From a bacterium (GTDB lineage Bacteria; Calescibacteriota; Calescibacteriia; Calescibacteriales; Calescibacteriaceae): a DNA stretch of 55,865 nucleotides. The stretch is from NCBI GenBank assembly GCA_030550715.1, contig JAUQOU010000009.1:1-55865 (forward strand). The letters run 5' to 3'. Under the pieces are notes generated by a model. That model was not told the origin of the DNA and made no database searches. It worked only from the letters and a program-made list of their open reading frames with translations. Positions 8,970 to 18,764 of this stretch are shown here, one piece after another; within the stretch, counting starts at the first letter, position 1, and the number at the start of each line of letters is the position of its first letter. A program made the translations under genes and the position numbers.

Positions 8970-8999
8970 TTGAAATTATCTCTTATACCTTCTTAAAAT
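8970..8999 (+). promoter_or_regulatory. Sigma-70-like promoter of the Nudix-lpxB unit
   Basis: TTGAAA (8970-8975), an 18-bp spacer, then TAAAAT (8994-8999), with the start codon eight bases further on. Transcription starting 6-9 bases after the -10 box would begin at or next to the ATG, giving a leaderless mRNA; no Shine-Dalgarno sequence is present. Confidence 0.6.
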
Positions 9000-9007
9000 A
9001 ATCTTTT

Positions 9008-9442
9008 ATGAGAAGAGAGTTCTCTGCTGGTGGTGTTGTTGTAAAAGATGGAAAACTTCTTATGATAAAGGTCAAGACGCTTTCAGGAAAATTCGTTTGG
9101 ACTTTCCCAAAAGGACACATAGAAGAAGGGGAGACAAAAGAGATAGCAGCTATAAGAGAAGTTGAAGAAGAAACAGGAATAAAAGCTAAAATAAAGGACT
9201 TTATAGGAGATTTCACATATTACTTTAAAGATAGAGATGGAACTGTTGTGAAAAAAACGGTCTATTGGTATCTTATGGAGCCAGAAGATAGCTCTGAACC
9301 TAAAATCTCAGATGAAATTGTAGATGTAAGGTGGATAGATTTGAAAGAAGCCGAAGATATTGTGAGCTATGATTCTGACAAGAAAATCTTATCTATAATC
9401 AGACAAAAGTTTATCAAGCAACCAGAAGAAAGGAAAACTTAA
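9008..9442 (+). CDS. Nudix hydrolase (MutT/Ap4A-hydrolase type)
   Basis: Hydrolyses a nucleoside diphosphate linked to another moiety; substrate not identifiable here. The full Nudix box GHIEEGETKEIAAIREVEEETGI (GX5EX7REUXEEXGU) lies at about residues 36-58, holding the metal-binding glutamates. The start RREFSAGGVVVKDGKLLMIKV and the FPKGHIE context resemble Ap4A hydrolases (MutT-like, about 140 residues), so diadenosine-polyphosphate cleavage is the best guess. lpxB starts 21 bp downstream and is probably cotranscribed. Confidence 0.88.
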   Translation: MRREFSAGGVVVKDGKLLMIKVKTLSGKFVWTFPKGHIEEGETKEIAAIREVEEETGIKAKIKDFIGDFTYYFKDRDGTVVKKTVYWYLMEPEDSSEPKISDEIVDVRWIDLKEAEDIVSYDSDKKILSIIRQKFIKQPEERKT

Positions 9443-9462
9443 AGCTGTTTTTAATTGACCTT

Positions 9463-10530
9463 ATGGGGAAAATATTTATTTCTGTATTAGATAGTTCTGC
9501 TGAACTTTACATATCAAGAGTATCTTTTTTTATAGATAAAAAGGCGGTTATATATTCAACTTCTCCAAGAATAAAAAGGAGTGAGAAGGTTTTAGATATT
9601 ACTGATTTATCTACTGTGGGTTTGCCAGATTTCAGGAAGGTTTTTTTACGCGTTATCTTTTTGCTTCGCTTTATCGTAGAAGTAAAACCAGATAAATTTG
9701 TGTTCTGTGATTCTCCTGATCTTCACATACCAATTGGCATGATTATGAAGTCGTTATTTGGTCAGAGAGTGAAGAGTATATATTTTATTCCTCCTGCTGT
9801 TTGGGCTTGGAGGAAGCACCGAAAGGATATTGTCGAGAAATTCTTTGACAGAGTTATTTTTATCTTCCCGTTTGAAAAAGATATTTGGACTAAAAATGGT
9901 GTTTATGTCGGGCATCCGCTATGCAAAATAATAAAAGAAGAAAATAGTTATTTTGATTACGAAACACAATTTCGGAGTTCGGATTTATCTTCACATAAAG
10001 GCGTTATATGTTTCCTGCCGGGTTCAAGGTATTCCGAGGTGAAAAACCACATTCATATTCTGCGCTCTCTTGGAAGAGAGATGAGAGATTATGTTTTTCT
10101 TGTTCCCACGAGGTTTTCAGAGCTGATTGAAATGTGCAGAGGTGAATTCAGCTTAAAGGTTGTTCCGCAGGAGCTTTCAAGGTTTGCGATGCGTATTTGT
10201 GATTTTGTTATTTCTGCTTCTGGAACTGCTACTTTGGAATCTGCTCTTCTTGGGAAACCAACTGTTGTCTTCTACAAACTACCTCATCACTCTTTTGAGT
10301 TAGCAAAGAGAATGATAGAAAAAGACCTGAGGTTTATATCTTTGCCTAACATAATTTTGGGCGAGGAAGTTTTTCCAGAACTTATTCAGGATGACGCGAC
10401 AGCAGAAAAAATCATCAAAGCCCTAAATTTTGTGAAAGAAAAAAACTTTGGTTCGGTCTCAAAAAAGCTATTTGATAAGCTTGATTTCCTTGATTTTCCT
10501 GATATAGCAAAGATTATTGATGAACTTTAA
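9463..10530 (+). CDS. lpxB: Lipid-A-disaccharide synthase
   Basis: Membrane-associated GT-B glycosyltransferase (family GT19) that joins lipid X and UDP-diacylglucosamine into the lipid A disaccharide. Motifs: FVFCDSPDLHIPIG (residues 80-95), YFIPPAVWAWRKHR, VYVGHPL, FLPGSRYSEVKNH, and the donor-site ISASGTATLESALLGKPTVVFYK near residue 250. The protein is slightly shorter (355) than Escherichia coli LpxB and more divergent at its N-terminus, but the motif set is complete. It supports a lipid-A outer membrane together with kdsB. Confidence 0.92.
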   Translation: MGKIFISVLDSSAELYISRVSFFIDKKAVIYSTSPRIKRSEKVLDITDLSTVGLPDFRKVFLRVIFLLRFIVEVKPDKFVFCDSPDLHIPIGMIMKSLFGQRVKSIYFIPPAVWAWRKHRKDIVEKFFDRVIFIFPFEKDIWTKNGVYVGHPLCKIIKEENSYFDYETQFRSSDLSSHKGVICFLPGSRYSEVKNHIHILRSLGREMRDYVFLVPTRFSELIEMCRGEFSLKVVPQELSRFAMRICDFVISASGTATLESALLGKPTVVFYKLPHHSFELAKRMIEKDLRFISLPNIILGEEVFPELIQDDATAEKIIKALNFVKEKNFGSVSKKLFDKLDFLDFPDIAKIIDEL

Positions 10531-10616
10531 CATCATCAAAATAATCAGGATGCTAAAAAGCCATTAAATTATTTACTTATAGATTTTCAAAAAGGGATTT
10601 TATCGTAGATGCTTTT

Positions 10617-13600
10617 ATGTTTTACAACTTGAAAAATAGGTTGATACTCTTTGCCTTTATTTTTTTATCTCTCGGATTTCTTTTGGGGGGAGGTAATGTA
10701 AACAGTGGTTTCTTTACTGTTGCATCAGGGGGAAGTATAGGGGGCTTTGCGGGATCCTTTGACTTCCAAAACAAAAGATGGCTGATAATATATAGGCTTA
10801 ACTCAAATATATACCGCAGATTCTTAGACCTTTCAGACCTTTCTTTGAGTTCGGCTAATCTGGTTTTTAATAATAAACCATATGCTGAAAATTTTTCCCT
10901 TGCTTTCGGATGCTACGGAGGAAATTGTAGATACGGATTTGCCTTTCAATATGGTTCATATGTGACTTTTGCTGTACTCGATCAAGATGCAAATCAGATA
11001 ACATCTTACACAATTCCTTTTGAGAGTAAAAAGCCAAGTGTTTCATTTGATTACGAACACGGAAGGTTTCTTGTTGCCTTTGAGTACTCAGATGATATAT
11101 CGGGAGCGATTTTTGACTTTAACGGGAACTTCGTAAGAGCTATAACTATATCATCTGCTCAAGGAGAACAGAAAAATCCTTCCGTTGCTTACGGGCAGGG
11201 ATACTACTTTGTCATCTGGGAAGATAAAAGAGCAGACGTTTCAGGAGACCTATATTTCCAAGTTTTAGATTATCAGGGAAATACAATAGGAAACAATGCT
11301 GCTTCTTTGTTCGTGCCTAATATGACAGAAGAAAAACCAAAAGTTTTTTTCAAAGGAGGATTTTTGAATGAATTTATCGTGTTTCATCTCAATAGCTTCT
11401 ATTGTGATGGTGTTCCTCTTGACCCAACTATAATATCATCAAAAAAAATTTGTATTCAGAGAATGCTTTTGCCATCTTTTACCCCTGTTTTCCCAGAATA
11501 TGTGAATTTTTTTCCCGGTTTAGACGATTTTTATGTTTCGCCAATCTCTCAAAACTACTTTGCGATTTTGATGAAAGCAGGCGACTCCCTCAAACTATCA
11601 ATTTTTGATTACGGTAGCAGATCTATTTTAAATACTTCTCCAACTTCGTGGTTCCCGTCTGATTTTGAAAATTGCTCTGATCAAGAAGATATTGGATATG
11701 CGGATGTTGTTTCTGGTAGTGGTCTTGGAAATTTTTTCGTATCAGGAACGACATATCCCGGTATTATCACAGGTGTTTTGCTCTTTTCTTTCTCAAATTA
11801 CCTCTCGGGAGTAAATTTTGATATTTTCCCTATAAAAATAACTACTTCTGATTTGCCAAATGCTGTTACGGGTAGGGCTTTTCCTGACCCATATACTTTG
11901 CCTTTCCCTACAAATCCAGAAAATTACTTTCCTCTTTTCGCAACTGGCGGTAGTGGCAGTTATAGATGGTATGCGGTGTCGGGAGAGCTACCTTCTGGAA
12001 CAACTTTAGGAGTTGATGGAAAGCTTTATGGAGTTGTAAGTTCTGATGTGCTTTCAAGATGTGGAGGAGATTACCCCTGTCAATATACATTTTCTGTTTT
12101 TGTTCATGATTTCTCTTCTCCAATTTCAAAAACTGCTTGCAGGAAGATGACAATAAAGGTTTTTCCCTTCCCTAAACCAGATATTGTTATATCTCCAAAC
12201 CCTGTTATAATTTGTGGGAGAGCTAGTGAGGTTTTCTCTCATGATGTTCAGGTGAGCAATCAGGGGGCTATTGGATATCTTGCTATTGAGTATCCGCTGG
12301 GACTTTCCCCTACGAAAACTTTTCCATCAATATGTACAACGGGTCGCGAAGATAATGAGCCATTTCACGTTGAAATCTCGCCCTCTTCAGTTTATGTAGA
12401 TAGTGATGAGTTTTCTGCTGTTGCAACAGATGATACAACCTGCTGGTGGAAAGTTGGAAACTGGAAAACTGATAACTTCACTTTTAGTTTGAAAGTCACC
12501 TTTCTTTCAGATACGCAGGGCAGTTTTAATCAGAAAATTACTTTTGTGATATTTGAGCCAATTTTGAAACGTTTTGATGATAGAAAATACACTATTGAAA
12601 TTACCGCAGAGATTTCTGAGCCAGATGTAGCTGTAAGTTCAGACAGCGGAATCTTTCCCTCAAACTGCTCTTATTTTTCATATATCACAACCTGTGTTGT
12701 AGATTTAGGAGAAGTTCCTGTGGAGTTCTCAAAGACAGTATCTATAAATGTTCTCAATATTCCGCCAGTTGATACGGTTTTCTGTCCTTCTTCTGCTTAT
12801 CCGATTTTAATATCAAACATATATTCTCCGCTTCCCCCGTTTTATCTTATCTTTCCAAAGCCGAATATTTACGGTGTTGCAAAAGTTAATACTTCTATTC
12901 CTGCGGGACTTACATATCCAGTTCGGGTGAGCTTTGCACCTCAGGACTCTGGAATCTTTGAAAGTTATTTGGTTGTAGAAAGCAACGATGCAGATGAAGG
13001 AGAACTTTATATAAAGCTCAGAGGAAGAGGAGTAAGACCTGATATAGAAATTACACCTGAGGAGCTGAACTGTGGAACAGCTATGAAAGGTACTTTAAAG
13101 TTCTGCGGTTCAATAAAGGTGAAAAATAAAAGCCCTTATAATTTGAAGATAAACAGAGTAGTGCGAATTGGCTCTTCATTCTTTACCACCTCTCCTGCAA
13201 CTCCCATCAATATCTCTCCAAACTCTGAGGAGAACTTGAGCGTGTATTTTTCTCCTTCCGCAACCGGGATTTTCTCCGCTACATTCTCTATATATTCCAA
13301 TGCTAATACTGGTGTGGTCTCTTTCAATGTTTTCGGTGAAGCTTTGGAGTATGGTAGAATTTTCAGCATATACCCAAGGTATGTTGATTTTGGAGAGGTT
13401 ATATTAGGTAATGTTTCAAAAAGAACCGTATCTGTTTCAAATCTTTCTTCTATGACAGGTTTTTGGGTAACAATTTATGAACCGAGCTCTCCGTTTTATT
13501 CCGGGCAGGTATCTTTCTTTGTTGAACCTAGAGGGACAGCAGAGTTTGATCTTTTCGCTTTACCTACAACAAGAGGCAATTTCTCATCAAATTTGAGTTT

Positions 13601-16600
13601 GAGGTTTTCAGATGAGTTTGAGACGATAAACTTTGAAGAATATCTAACTCTTTATGTCAAAGGTGTAACCCCCGTAGTGCAAATTATTCCAGACGTGTTA
13701 GATTTTGGAGCGGTTAAAGTAGGAGATTCAAAGTCAGGTTCAGTAGGATTAGCCAATTTCGGTGATTATCAGCTTTTGATAACGGGAATAAAACTGAGCG
13801 ATAACTTCTCATCTGGAGTGTCTTTCCCTATCTCAATACCTCCGCTCACTTCTTCCAGCTTTAATTTGATATTTTCTCCTAAGGTTGAGGGTAAAGTTGA
13901 GGAGAAAGCGGTCATATACTCTAATGCTGGAACTTATGTTATAACTTTGACTGGAATTGGTGTATCGGAAAAAGTTGAGAACGTTCCTATTATAAAGGTT
14001 GAGCCATATGAAATTGACTTCGGTAAAGTGAGATTAGGGAGGTCAGAAAAGAGGTATTTTACAATTTCTAATGTTGGAGCTGAACCTTTATTTGTGAGTT
14101 CTATATCATCTTTATCGGAAAACTTCAAAGTGACAGTTTCTTTACCTTTGAGGTTGAGTTACGGAGATAGCGTATCGGTCTCGGTTGAATTTCAGCCAGA
14201 TTCTGAAAAAGATTTTTCAAGTTCGATTCAGATAGTTTCAAACTCTGTTTCTAATCCTCAAACCGGTGTTTTGGTTCGCGGAATAGGTGCTGAACCTCAT
14301 ATCTTTGTTGATGAGATTATTGACTTTGGCGGAGTGAAAGTCGGAAAAACAGTTAAAAAGCAGTTGATAATAAGAAACACAGGTTCTTTTTCTCTTTCTG
14401 TTTCAAATATTTCTCTTTCTGGCTCAGATGCGTTTTCCGTATCTGATCTCGGCTCGTTTATTGTGCCTGAAAACCAATCTTATAGTATAGAAGTTTCTTT
14501 TACTCCAAGTGATTTTGAAAGTTATAATGCAGAGCTCATTTTGTATTCAGATGATGTAACAAAAAGTATTGTTAAGGTCAAGCTTTCGGGGAGTGGTGGA
14601 ATGCCTGTAATTATCATACCCGAAAAAGTTATAAGGTTCAGGACAATATTTTATGATGAAAGAGATTCTTATCTTCTGCCTATCTCAAATATTGGTTCTG
14701 CTGCTTCCGATATTTTCTTGAAAGGTCCTAACCTTCCCGTATTTTCGGCTTCGCAGACATATTTTTCTGTTCCACCTCAATCAAGTTATTCTCTTCAGTT
14801 AGTTTTTGCACCATCTTATATCAGCGGTTTATTTTCAGATAAGATAACCATTATTACAGAAGATCCTAAGCTTCCTGAGTTTGAAATTGAGATTTATGGG
14901 GAAGCGAAGAGGTTTTTATTCAAACCAGCAGGTGGTGGATGCTCATGCTCATCTTCTTCTCCAATAGATTTAATTCAACTTCCAGCATTACTTTTTATAA
15001 TTGTCTTCTGGCTGAGGAGAAAAAAACTTTTTATCTTTACTTTTTCTTTTTTGATCTTTTCTTCATTTTTTTCAAAAACTCTTTACTCGCAGGTTCCTCA
15101 AGATTCAGAGATCAGGGCTGATATTTTCAAAGTAGATTTGCAGAACTTCAAACATCAACAGGATATAACTTCTTTTTCTTTTTTGAGGGTTGGAAGCGTG
15201 AGACCAAAGGGAGCTCTGGGACTTACCATTTTTTCAGGTTTTGCCGAAGCCTCTCTCAGATTGAAGATAATAAAAGGTTCAGAAGAAATATCATCTCAGA
15301 TGCTTGTTCCGAACTTCTTCTCTGCTGGATTTGTTATCTCTGCTGTCCCAATGAATAACTTTGAGGTTTCAGTAGGCGTTCCTTCTGCCTTTTTGAAATC
15401 TTCCTTCGTTCTTTCTGATATATACCTTGAAGCAAAGTTTAATCTCATAAGTTATAGCAACTTCAATTTATCTCTTTTGCCTTATTTAAGCTTCCCGACA
15501 GGTAAAGCTCCTTTTTCTTATGGTGTTATAATACCTAAATTATCACTTCTACCGACTTATGAACTGAAATTAGATAACTTTAAGCTGGTTTTTGCTGGTG
15601 AAATTGGTATAAGATACATTCCAGATATGAGATTAGGTGATGTTCTTTTGACTTCGGGAAGTACTTTGGGGTTGGGTTTATCTCTGTCTTATTCAAGTTT
15701 CTCTCTCTCATCAGAAGCACTTTCTATACTCCCTTTCAGAGAATTGAGCAAGGAAACAGTTCCTGCTGAGTTTTTCTTTTCTGTGGGTTATAAGTTCCTT
15801 TCGGTCTTTCTTTTCAGAATAGGAACCGGCTTTGGGATTTCGGAAGGGATAGGTTCTCCAAGATTCCGTTTGTTTTCTCTTGCAACCTATGAGGTAAAAC
15901 CTTTGGAGAGACCAAAAAGAAAACTCATTTTTGGAGAAGTGAAAGATAAAGATACCGGAAAACCAATATCTGAGGGATTAATTGTCGTTGATGATACGGG
16001 AGGTTTTGCGGAAGTCAAAGATGGAAAGTTTCAGGTTTATTTCCCATCTTCGGAGGAAAGAAGAAAATATACGCTTTTGGCTTTTTCCCCCGGATATAAA
16101 ACAACTCGTGTTGAATTTTCAGAAAGTGATAAGATTGAAATTTTTATGGAAAAGGTTAAACCTCGTCTCGCTCTGAACTTTGTAGACCGACTTGGTATAT
16201 CAACAGAAGGAGAGGTAAAGGTAATATACGAAGATAAGTATTTTTTACTGCGGACAAAAAACAAGGTTTTTACAGAACCCGGGCATTATACATTTGAAGT
16301 TGCAGACCTGAAAAAAGATATATATCTTTCAGATAAAGACATATCTTGGCTCAACATTTTGTATTCTAATCCTCAATCTTCTCAGGAAGAACAAAAACAG
16401 TTTTCAGCAAAGAGTGAGACAAAATCTCGTAAAGGCAAATCAGATAAATCAAAGGATTCAAAGAAAGTTGAAAAGAAAGGAAGGTCATCTGAAAGTGAAG
16501 CTGAGATACAAAAAAAGCAAACTCATCAGGAGGTTGCTCGTTATGAAGAACCTTCGGAAAAGAAAGCCGATAATTTAGCTTCTTCGGAACAAAAAAAGTC

Positions 16601-17333
16601 CCCATCAGGATCTGGAATTGGTGAACCTGAAAAAGATATTATAGGCGCGGGAGAAAGCGGTGTGGTTTACGAACCAGTAGAGAGGCAGAGGTTAAGCGGG
16701 TCAGAAATTCAAAAAGGTCGCCGTGGAAAAGAGAGCTCAGTTGAAACTATTAAACCAGAAGGAGATAAAAACGCTCCGGAATATACTCCTGAGGGAAAAA
16801 CTTTTTCCCGCCCCATTCAAGAAGGCGATTTGAAGTCGTCAAAAAAATTACATCAGAAAGAAAAAGAATTTTTGCCCTCTGAAAAAGAGACACTTGAAGT
16901 AAGAGAGAAAGAGGTCTCTAAGAATATTTACTATGAATTTAGATCTTCTCCAAGAGCAGAAGAAGTAGAGGAGAAGATATCTTCTCTTTTTGAGAAGGTT
17001 TTAGATAGTTTTCAGGTGAACAAATGGGATATCCCTTCTAATTCTCTTCCCATATTAGATGAGATAGCAAAAACTATAAATGAGAATCTTGATAAGATAA
17101 AGAAAATTTCAATATTCGGACATGCAGATATTACAGGACATGAGGACTGGAACATAGAATTATCTTATCTGCGTGCTTTGGAGATAAGAAGGTACCTTTT
17201 AAAAAAGGGGGTAAGGATTCCCATTGAACTTGTTGGTTTTGGCTCATCGGTCCCAATTGCTCCAAACGATACTCCGGAAGGAAGAAGGAAAAACAGGAGA
17301 ATTGAAATAAAAATATACTTCGCAAACGAGTAA
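10617..17333 (+). CDS. Giant surface protein: Hydin-repeat/MYXO-CTERM-like part fused to an OmpA-domain barrel part
   Basis: Single frame of 2238 residues with two complete-looking proteins. Part 1: signal peptide (residues 1-25), a repeat region resembling a beta-propeller (to about 400, with WEDKR-type repeats), a putative Ig domain (about 400-500), then some eight Hydin/ASPM/choice-of-anchor-D repeats (about 520-1430, each with a DFGxVxxG core). It ends in Cys-Ser-Cys (1442-1444), a serine run, a hydrophobic stretch and RRKK (1467-1470), like a MYXO-CTERM sorting tail. Part 2 begins there: a second hydrophobic segment ending near TLYSQ (1492), a likely beta-barrel (1495-1760), a carboxypeptidase-regulatory-like domain (1766-1848), a charged low-complexity stretch (1930-2100) and an OmpA peptidoglycan-binding domain to the end. 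No in-frame ATG or GTG restarts translation at the joint. Confidence 0.8.
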   Translation: MFYNLKNRLILFAFIFLSLGFLLGGGNVNSGFFTVASGGSIGGFAGSFDFQNKRWLIIYRLNSNIYRRFLDLSDLSLSSANLVFNNKPYAENFSLAFGCYGGNCRYGFAFQYGSYVTFAVLDQDANQITSYTIPFESKKPSVSFDYEHGRFLVAFEYSDDISGAIFDFNGNFVRAITISSAQGEQKNPSVAYGQGYYFVIWEDKRADVSGDLYFQVLDYQGNTIGNNAASLFVPNMTEEKPKVFFKGGFLNEFIVFHLNSFYCDGVPLDPTIISSKKICIQRMLLPSFTPVFPEYVNFFPGLDDFYVSPISQNYFAILMKAGDSLKLSIFDYGSRSILNTSPTSWFPSDFENCSDQEDIGYADVVSGSGLGNFFVSGTTYPGIITGVLLFSFSNYLSGVNFDIFPIKITTSDLPNAVTGRAFPDPYTLPFPTNPENYFPLFATGGSGSYRWYAVSGELPSGTTLGVDGKLYGVVSSDVLSRCGGDYPCQYTFSVFVHDFSSPISKTACRKMTIKVFPFPKPDIVISPNPVIICGRASEVFSHDVQVSNQGAIGYLAIEYPLGLSPTKTFPSICTTGREDNEPFHVEISPSSVYVDSDEFSAVATDDTTCWWKVGNWKTDNFTFSLKVTFLSDTQGSFNQKITFVIFEPILKRFDDRKYTIEITAEISEPDVAVSSDSGIFPSNCSYFSYITTCVVDLGEVPVEFSKTVSINVLNIPPVDTVFCPSSAYPILISNIYSPLPPFYLIFPKPNIYGVAKVNTSIPAGLTYPVRVSFAPQDSGIFESYLVVESNDADEGELYIKLRGRGVRPDIEITPEELNCGTAMKGTLKFCGSIKVKNKSPYNLKINRVVRIGSSFFTTSPATPINISPNSEENLSVYFSPSATGIFSATFSIYSNANTGVVSFNVFGEALEYGRIFSIYPRYVDFGEVILGNVSKRTVSVSNLSSMTGFWVTIYEPSSPFYSGQVSFFVEPRGTAEFDLFALPTTRGNFSSNLSLRFSDEFETINFEEYLTLYVKGVTPVVQIIPDVLDFGAVKVGDSKSGSVGLANFGDYQLLITGIKLSDNFSSGVSFPISIPPLTSSSFNLIFSPKVEGKVEEKAVIYSNAGTYVITLTGIGVSEKVENVPIIKVEPYEIDFGKVRLGRSEKRYFTISNVGAEPLFVSSISSLSENFKVTVSLPLRLSYGDSVSVSVEFQPDSEKDFSSSIQIVSNSVSNPQTGVLVRGIGAEPHIFVDEIIDFGGVKVGKTVKKQLIIRNTGSFSLSVSNISLSGSDAFSVSDLGSFIVPENQSYSIEVSFTPSDFESYNAELILYSDDVTKSIVKVKLSGSGGMPVIIIPEKVIRFRTIFYDERDSYLLPISNIGSAASDIFLKGPNLPVFSASQTYFSVPPQSSYSLQLVFAPSYISGLFSDKITIITEDPKLPEFEIEIYGEAKRFLFKPAGGGCSCSSSSPIDLIQLPALLFIIVFWLRRKKLFIFTFSFLIFSSFFSKTLYSQVPQDSEIRADIFKVDLQNFKHQQDITSFSFLRVGSVRPKGALGLTIFSGFAEASLRLKIIKGSEEISSQMLVPNFFSAGFVISAVPMNNFEVSVGVPSAFLKSSFVLSDIYLEAKFNLISYSNFNLSLLPYLSFPTGKAPFSYGVIIPKLSLLPTYELKLDNFKLVFAGEIGIRYIPDMRLGDVLLTSGSTLGLGLSLSYSSFSLSSEALSILPFRELSKETVPAEFFFSVGYKFLSVFLFRIGTGFGISEGIGSPRFRLFSLATYEVKPLERPKRKLIFGEVKDKDTGKPISEGLIVVDDTGGFAEVKDGKFQVYFPSSEERRKYTLLAFSPGYKTTRVEFSESDKIEIFMEKVKPRLALNFVDRLGISTEGEVKVIYEDKYFLLRTKNKVFTEPGHYTFEVADLKKDIYLSDKDISWLNILYSNPQSSQEEQKQFSAKSETKSRKGKSDKSKDSKKVEKKGRSSESEAEIQKKQTHQEVARYEEPSEKKADNLASSEQKKSPSGSGIGEPEKDIIGAGESGVVYEPVERQRLSGSEIQKGRRGKESSVETIKPEGDKNAPEYTPEGKTFSRPIQEGDLKSSKKLHQKEKEFLPSEKETLEVREKEVSKNIYYEFRSSPRAEEVEEKISSLFEKVLDSFQVNKWDIPSNSLPILDEIAKTINENLDKIKKISIFGHADITGHEDWNIELSYLRALEIRRYLLKKGVRIPIELVGFGSSVPIAPNDTPEGRRKNRRIEIKIYFANE

Positions 17334-17366
17334 ATTTTTCTACTCCAACCTTACGAACAAATTTTT

Positions 17367-18137
17367 ATGATTAACTCTATGATTCGCAAAATTATAAATC
17401 TTGCTCCCTCTTTCTTCGCTTTTATATTAAGTTGTATTTATCTTTTGCCAAGCATTAAAGTCGGTTATTCTTTATATGACGGTAAGATCGTAAGGGTTGG
17501 AGAAATTTATCCTTTTTCTGTATCTACACAAGATAATTTTCTTCATATATCTTTTTTCTTTGAACCAGATAATCTGTGCTACTTTATTTTATATCCAAGA
17601 TCTCATATTCTCTTTGAAGATTCAAGGAAGTATGCTGAATCTCCTGTGTTTGTAAAGGTAGGTAAGTTCGAAGGCAGAGCAGATGTAAGAGTGAACAATT
17701 GCAATTTTGTCTTTGGAGATTTCTCTATTTCTTCTGGTGAGGTGAGATTATTTAAAAATAAGGTAGATATAATTGAGGGAGTTGGGAATTATAGAGGGAA
17801 AAAGGTAGAAAGAGGCAAGGGTATAGTTTCCGGGAGGATATACGAACTTTTACCTCCACCTTCAATTCTTCTGCCAAGAGATGGTGATGAGCTCTCTCGT
17901 TTTTATTTCAGTTTTGTTCCCGTTGATGGAGCAAAAAAGTATTACATTGAGTTAGCTCCGGATAGGAACTTTAAATTTCCATTTTTGTTTCAGGAGTTAG
18001 AATCCGCAAGATTTTTTCCACAGGAGATCACCATAACAGCTATTTCAGATGAGTATTTTTTCAGGTTGTGGTATGAAAATTCAGAAGGTTTTTCTTCAAT
18101 GTATTCTGAGGTGAGAAAATTCAGGTTGCCGAAGTGA
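17367..18137 (+). CDS. Exported FecR-like / FNIII-like protein
   Basis: 256-residue protein with an N-terminal signal or anchor (residues 8-30). The middle reads like a FecR-type beta domain (GKIVRVGEIYPF, then a stretch SSGEVRLFKNKVDII). The last third has the PPSILLPRDGDE...VPVDGAKKYYIELAPD pattern of Ig/fibronectin-like folds that follow FecR domains in other proteins. It lies 33 bp after the OmpA-domain giant, a pairing seen elsewhere between OmpA- and FecR-domain genes, so a role in the envelope beside it is likely. The fold assignment is by eye and tentative. Confidence 0.55.
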   Translation: MINSMIRKIINLAPSFFAFILSCIYLLPSIKVGYSLYDGKIVRVGEIYPFSVSTQDNFLHISFFFEPDNLCYFILYPRSHILFEDSRKYAESPVFVKVGKFEGRADVRVNNCNFVFGDFSISSGEVRLFKNKVDIIEGVGNYRGKKVERGKGIVSGRIYELLPPPSILLPRDGDELSRFYFSFVPVDGAKKYYIELAPDRNFKFPFLFQELESARFFPQEITITAISDEYFFRLWYENSEGFSSMYSEVRKFRLPK

Positions 18138-18142
18138 TGTTT

Positions 18143-18607
18143 TTACTTTTGGATTTTTTGGAGTTCTTCTTTAAATCTCAGGTGTTCTTTGAACATGCAT
18201 CTATCTTGAACGAATAATATTCCGTTTTCCTCTGCTAATTTCTTTGCCTCTTCATTTACTATTCCCTCCTGTAGCCATATTGCCTTTATGTCTCCTCTTT
18301 CTTTTTTTCTTTCTATCGCTTCTTTTACGACTTCAAGTGCCTGTTCAGGTCTTCTGAAAACATCTACCACATCTATTTCTTCATCAACTTCTTTGAGGGA
18401 TTTGAAAGATTTCAATCCCATTATTTCTTCTTTTGTAGGATTTACGGGTATTATTTTGTATCCCTGTGTCATAAGGTATTTTGGGACTCTGTTTGCAGGT
18501 TTTTCTGGGTTATCACTCATTCCTACGACTGCGATATTTTTGAGCGAGAGAATTTTTAAGATTTTTTGGTCTTCTTGAAGTTCTTTTTCTTGTTGTGTCT
18601 CGTTCAT
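18143..18607 (-). CDS. CoA-binding (Rossmann) protein, YccU type
   Basis: Small protein of the CoA_binding family (related to the N-terminal domain of succinyl-CoA synthetase alpha). Signature: KNIAVVGMSDNPEKPANRVPKYL at residues 23-45, VNPTKEEIMGLKSFKSL, and IKAIWLQEGIVNEEA. I start it at the ATG at 18607; a longer frame would begin inside the tRNA gene and is rejected. The ATG lies only nine bases after the 3' end of tRNA-His, so the mRNA probably comes from a shared tRNA transcript by processing. The substrate is unknown. Confidence 0.88.
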   Translation of the reverse strand: MNETQQEKELQEDQKILKILSLKNIAVVGMSDNPEKPANRVPKYLMTQGYKIIPVNPTKEEIMGLKSFKSLKEVDEEIDVVDVFRRPEQALEVVKEAIERKKERGDIKAIWLQEGIVNEEAKKLAEENGILFVQDRCMFKEHLRFKEELQKIQK

Positions 18608-18616
18608 TTTTTGAGG

Positions 18617-18690
18617 GGCGGACGACGGGGCTCGAACCCGCAACCCCGGGAGCCACAGTCCCGTGCTCTTCCAGTTGAGCTACGTCCGCC
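18617..18690 (-). tRNA. tRNA-His (anticodon GTG)
   Basis: Full cloverleaf on the minus strand. The anticodon loop CTGTGGC sits between CGGGA and TCCCG arms, giving anticodon GTG. The acceptor is eight base pairs long because G-1 is encoded and faces C73, the identity pair for histidine; T8-A9 and the TTCGAGC T-loop are in place. CCA is not encoded. Confidence 0.95.
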
Positions 18691-18764
18691 GTATCAAATC
18701 ATTCAAAAATTTATAAACTCCTTATCCCTCCTTCCCCAAATTCAAAATTTTTGCTGATTCCTTC

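Noticed and set aside
18608-18643. Longer N-terminus for the CoA-binding protein (MRVRAPSSAP...)
   Set aside because: Those codons lie in or directly beside the tRNA-His gene; the ATG at 18607 fits the family start.
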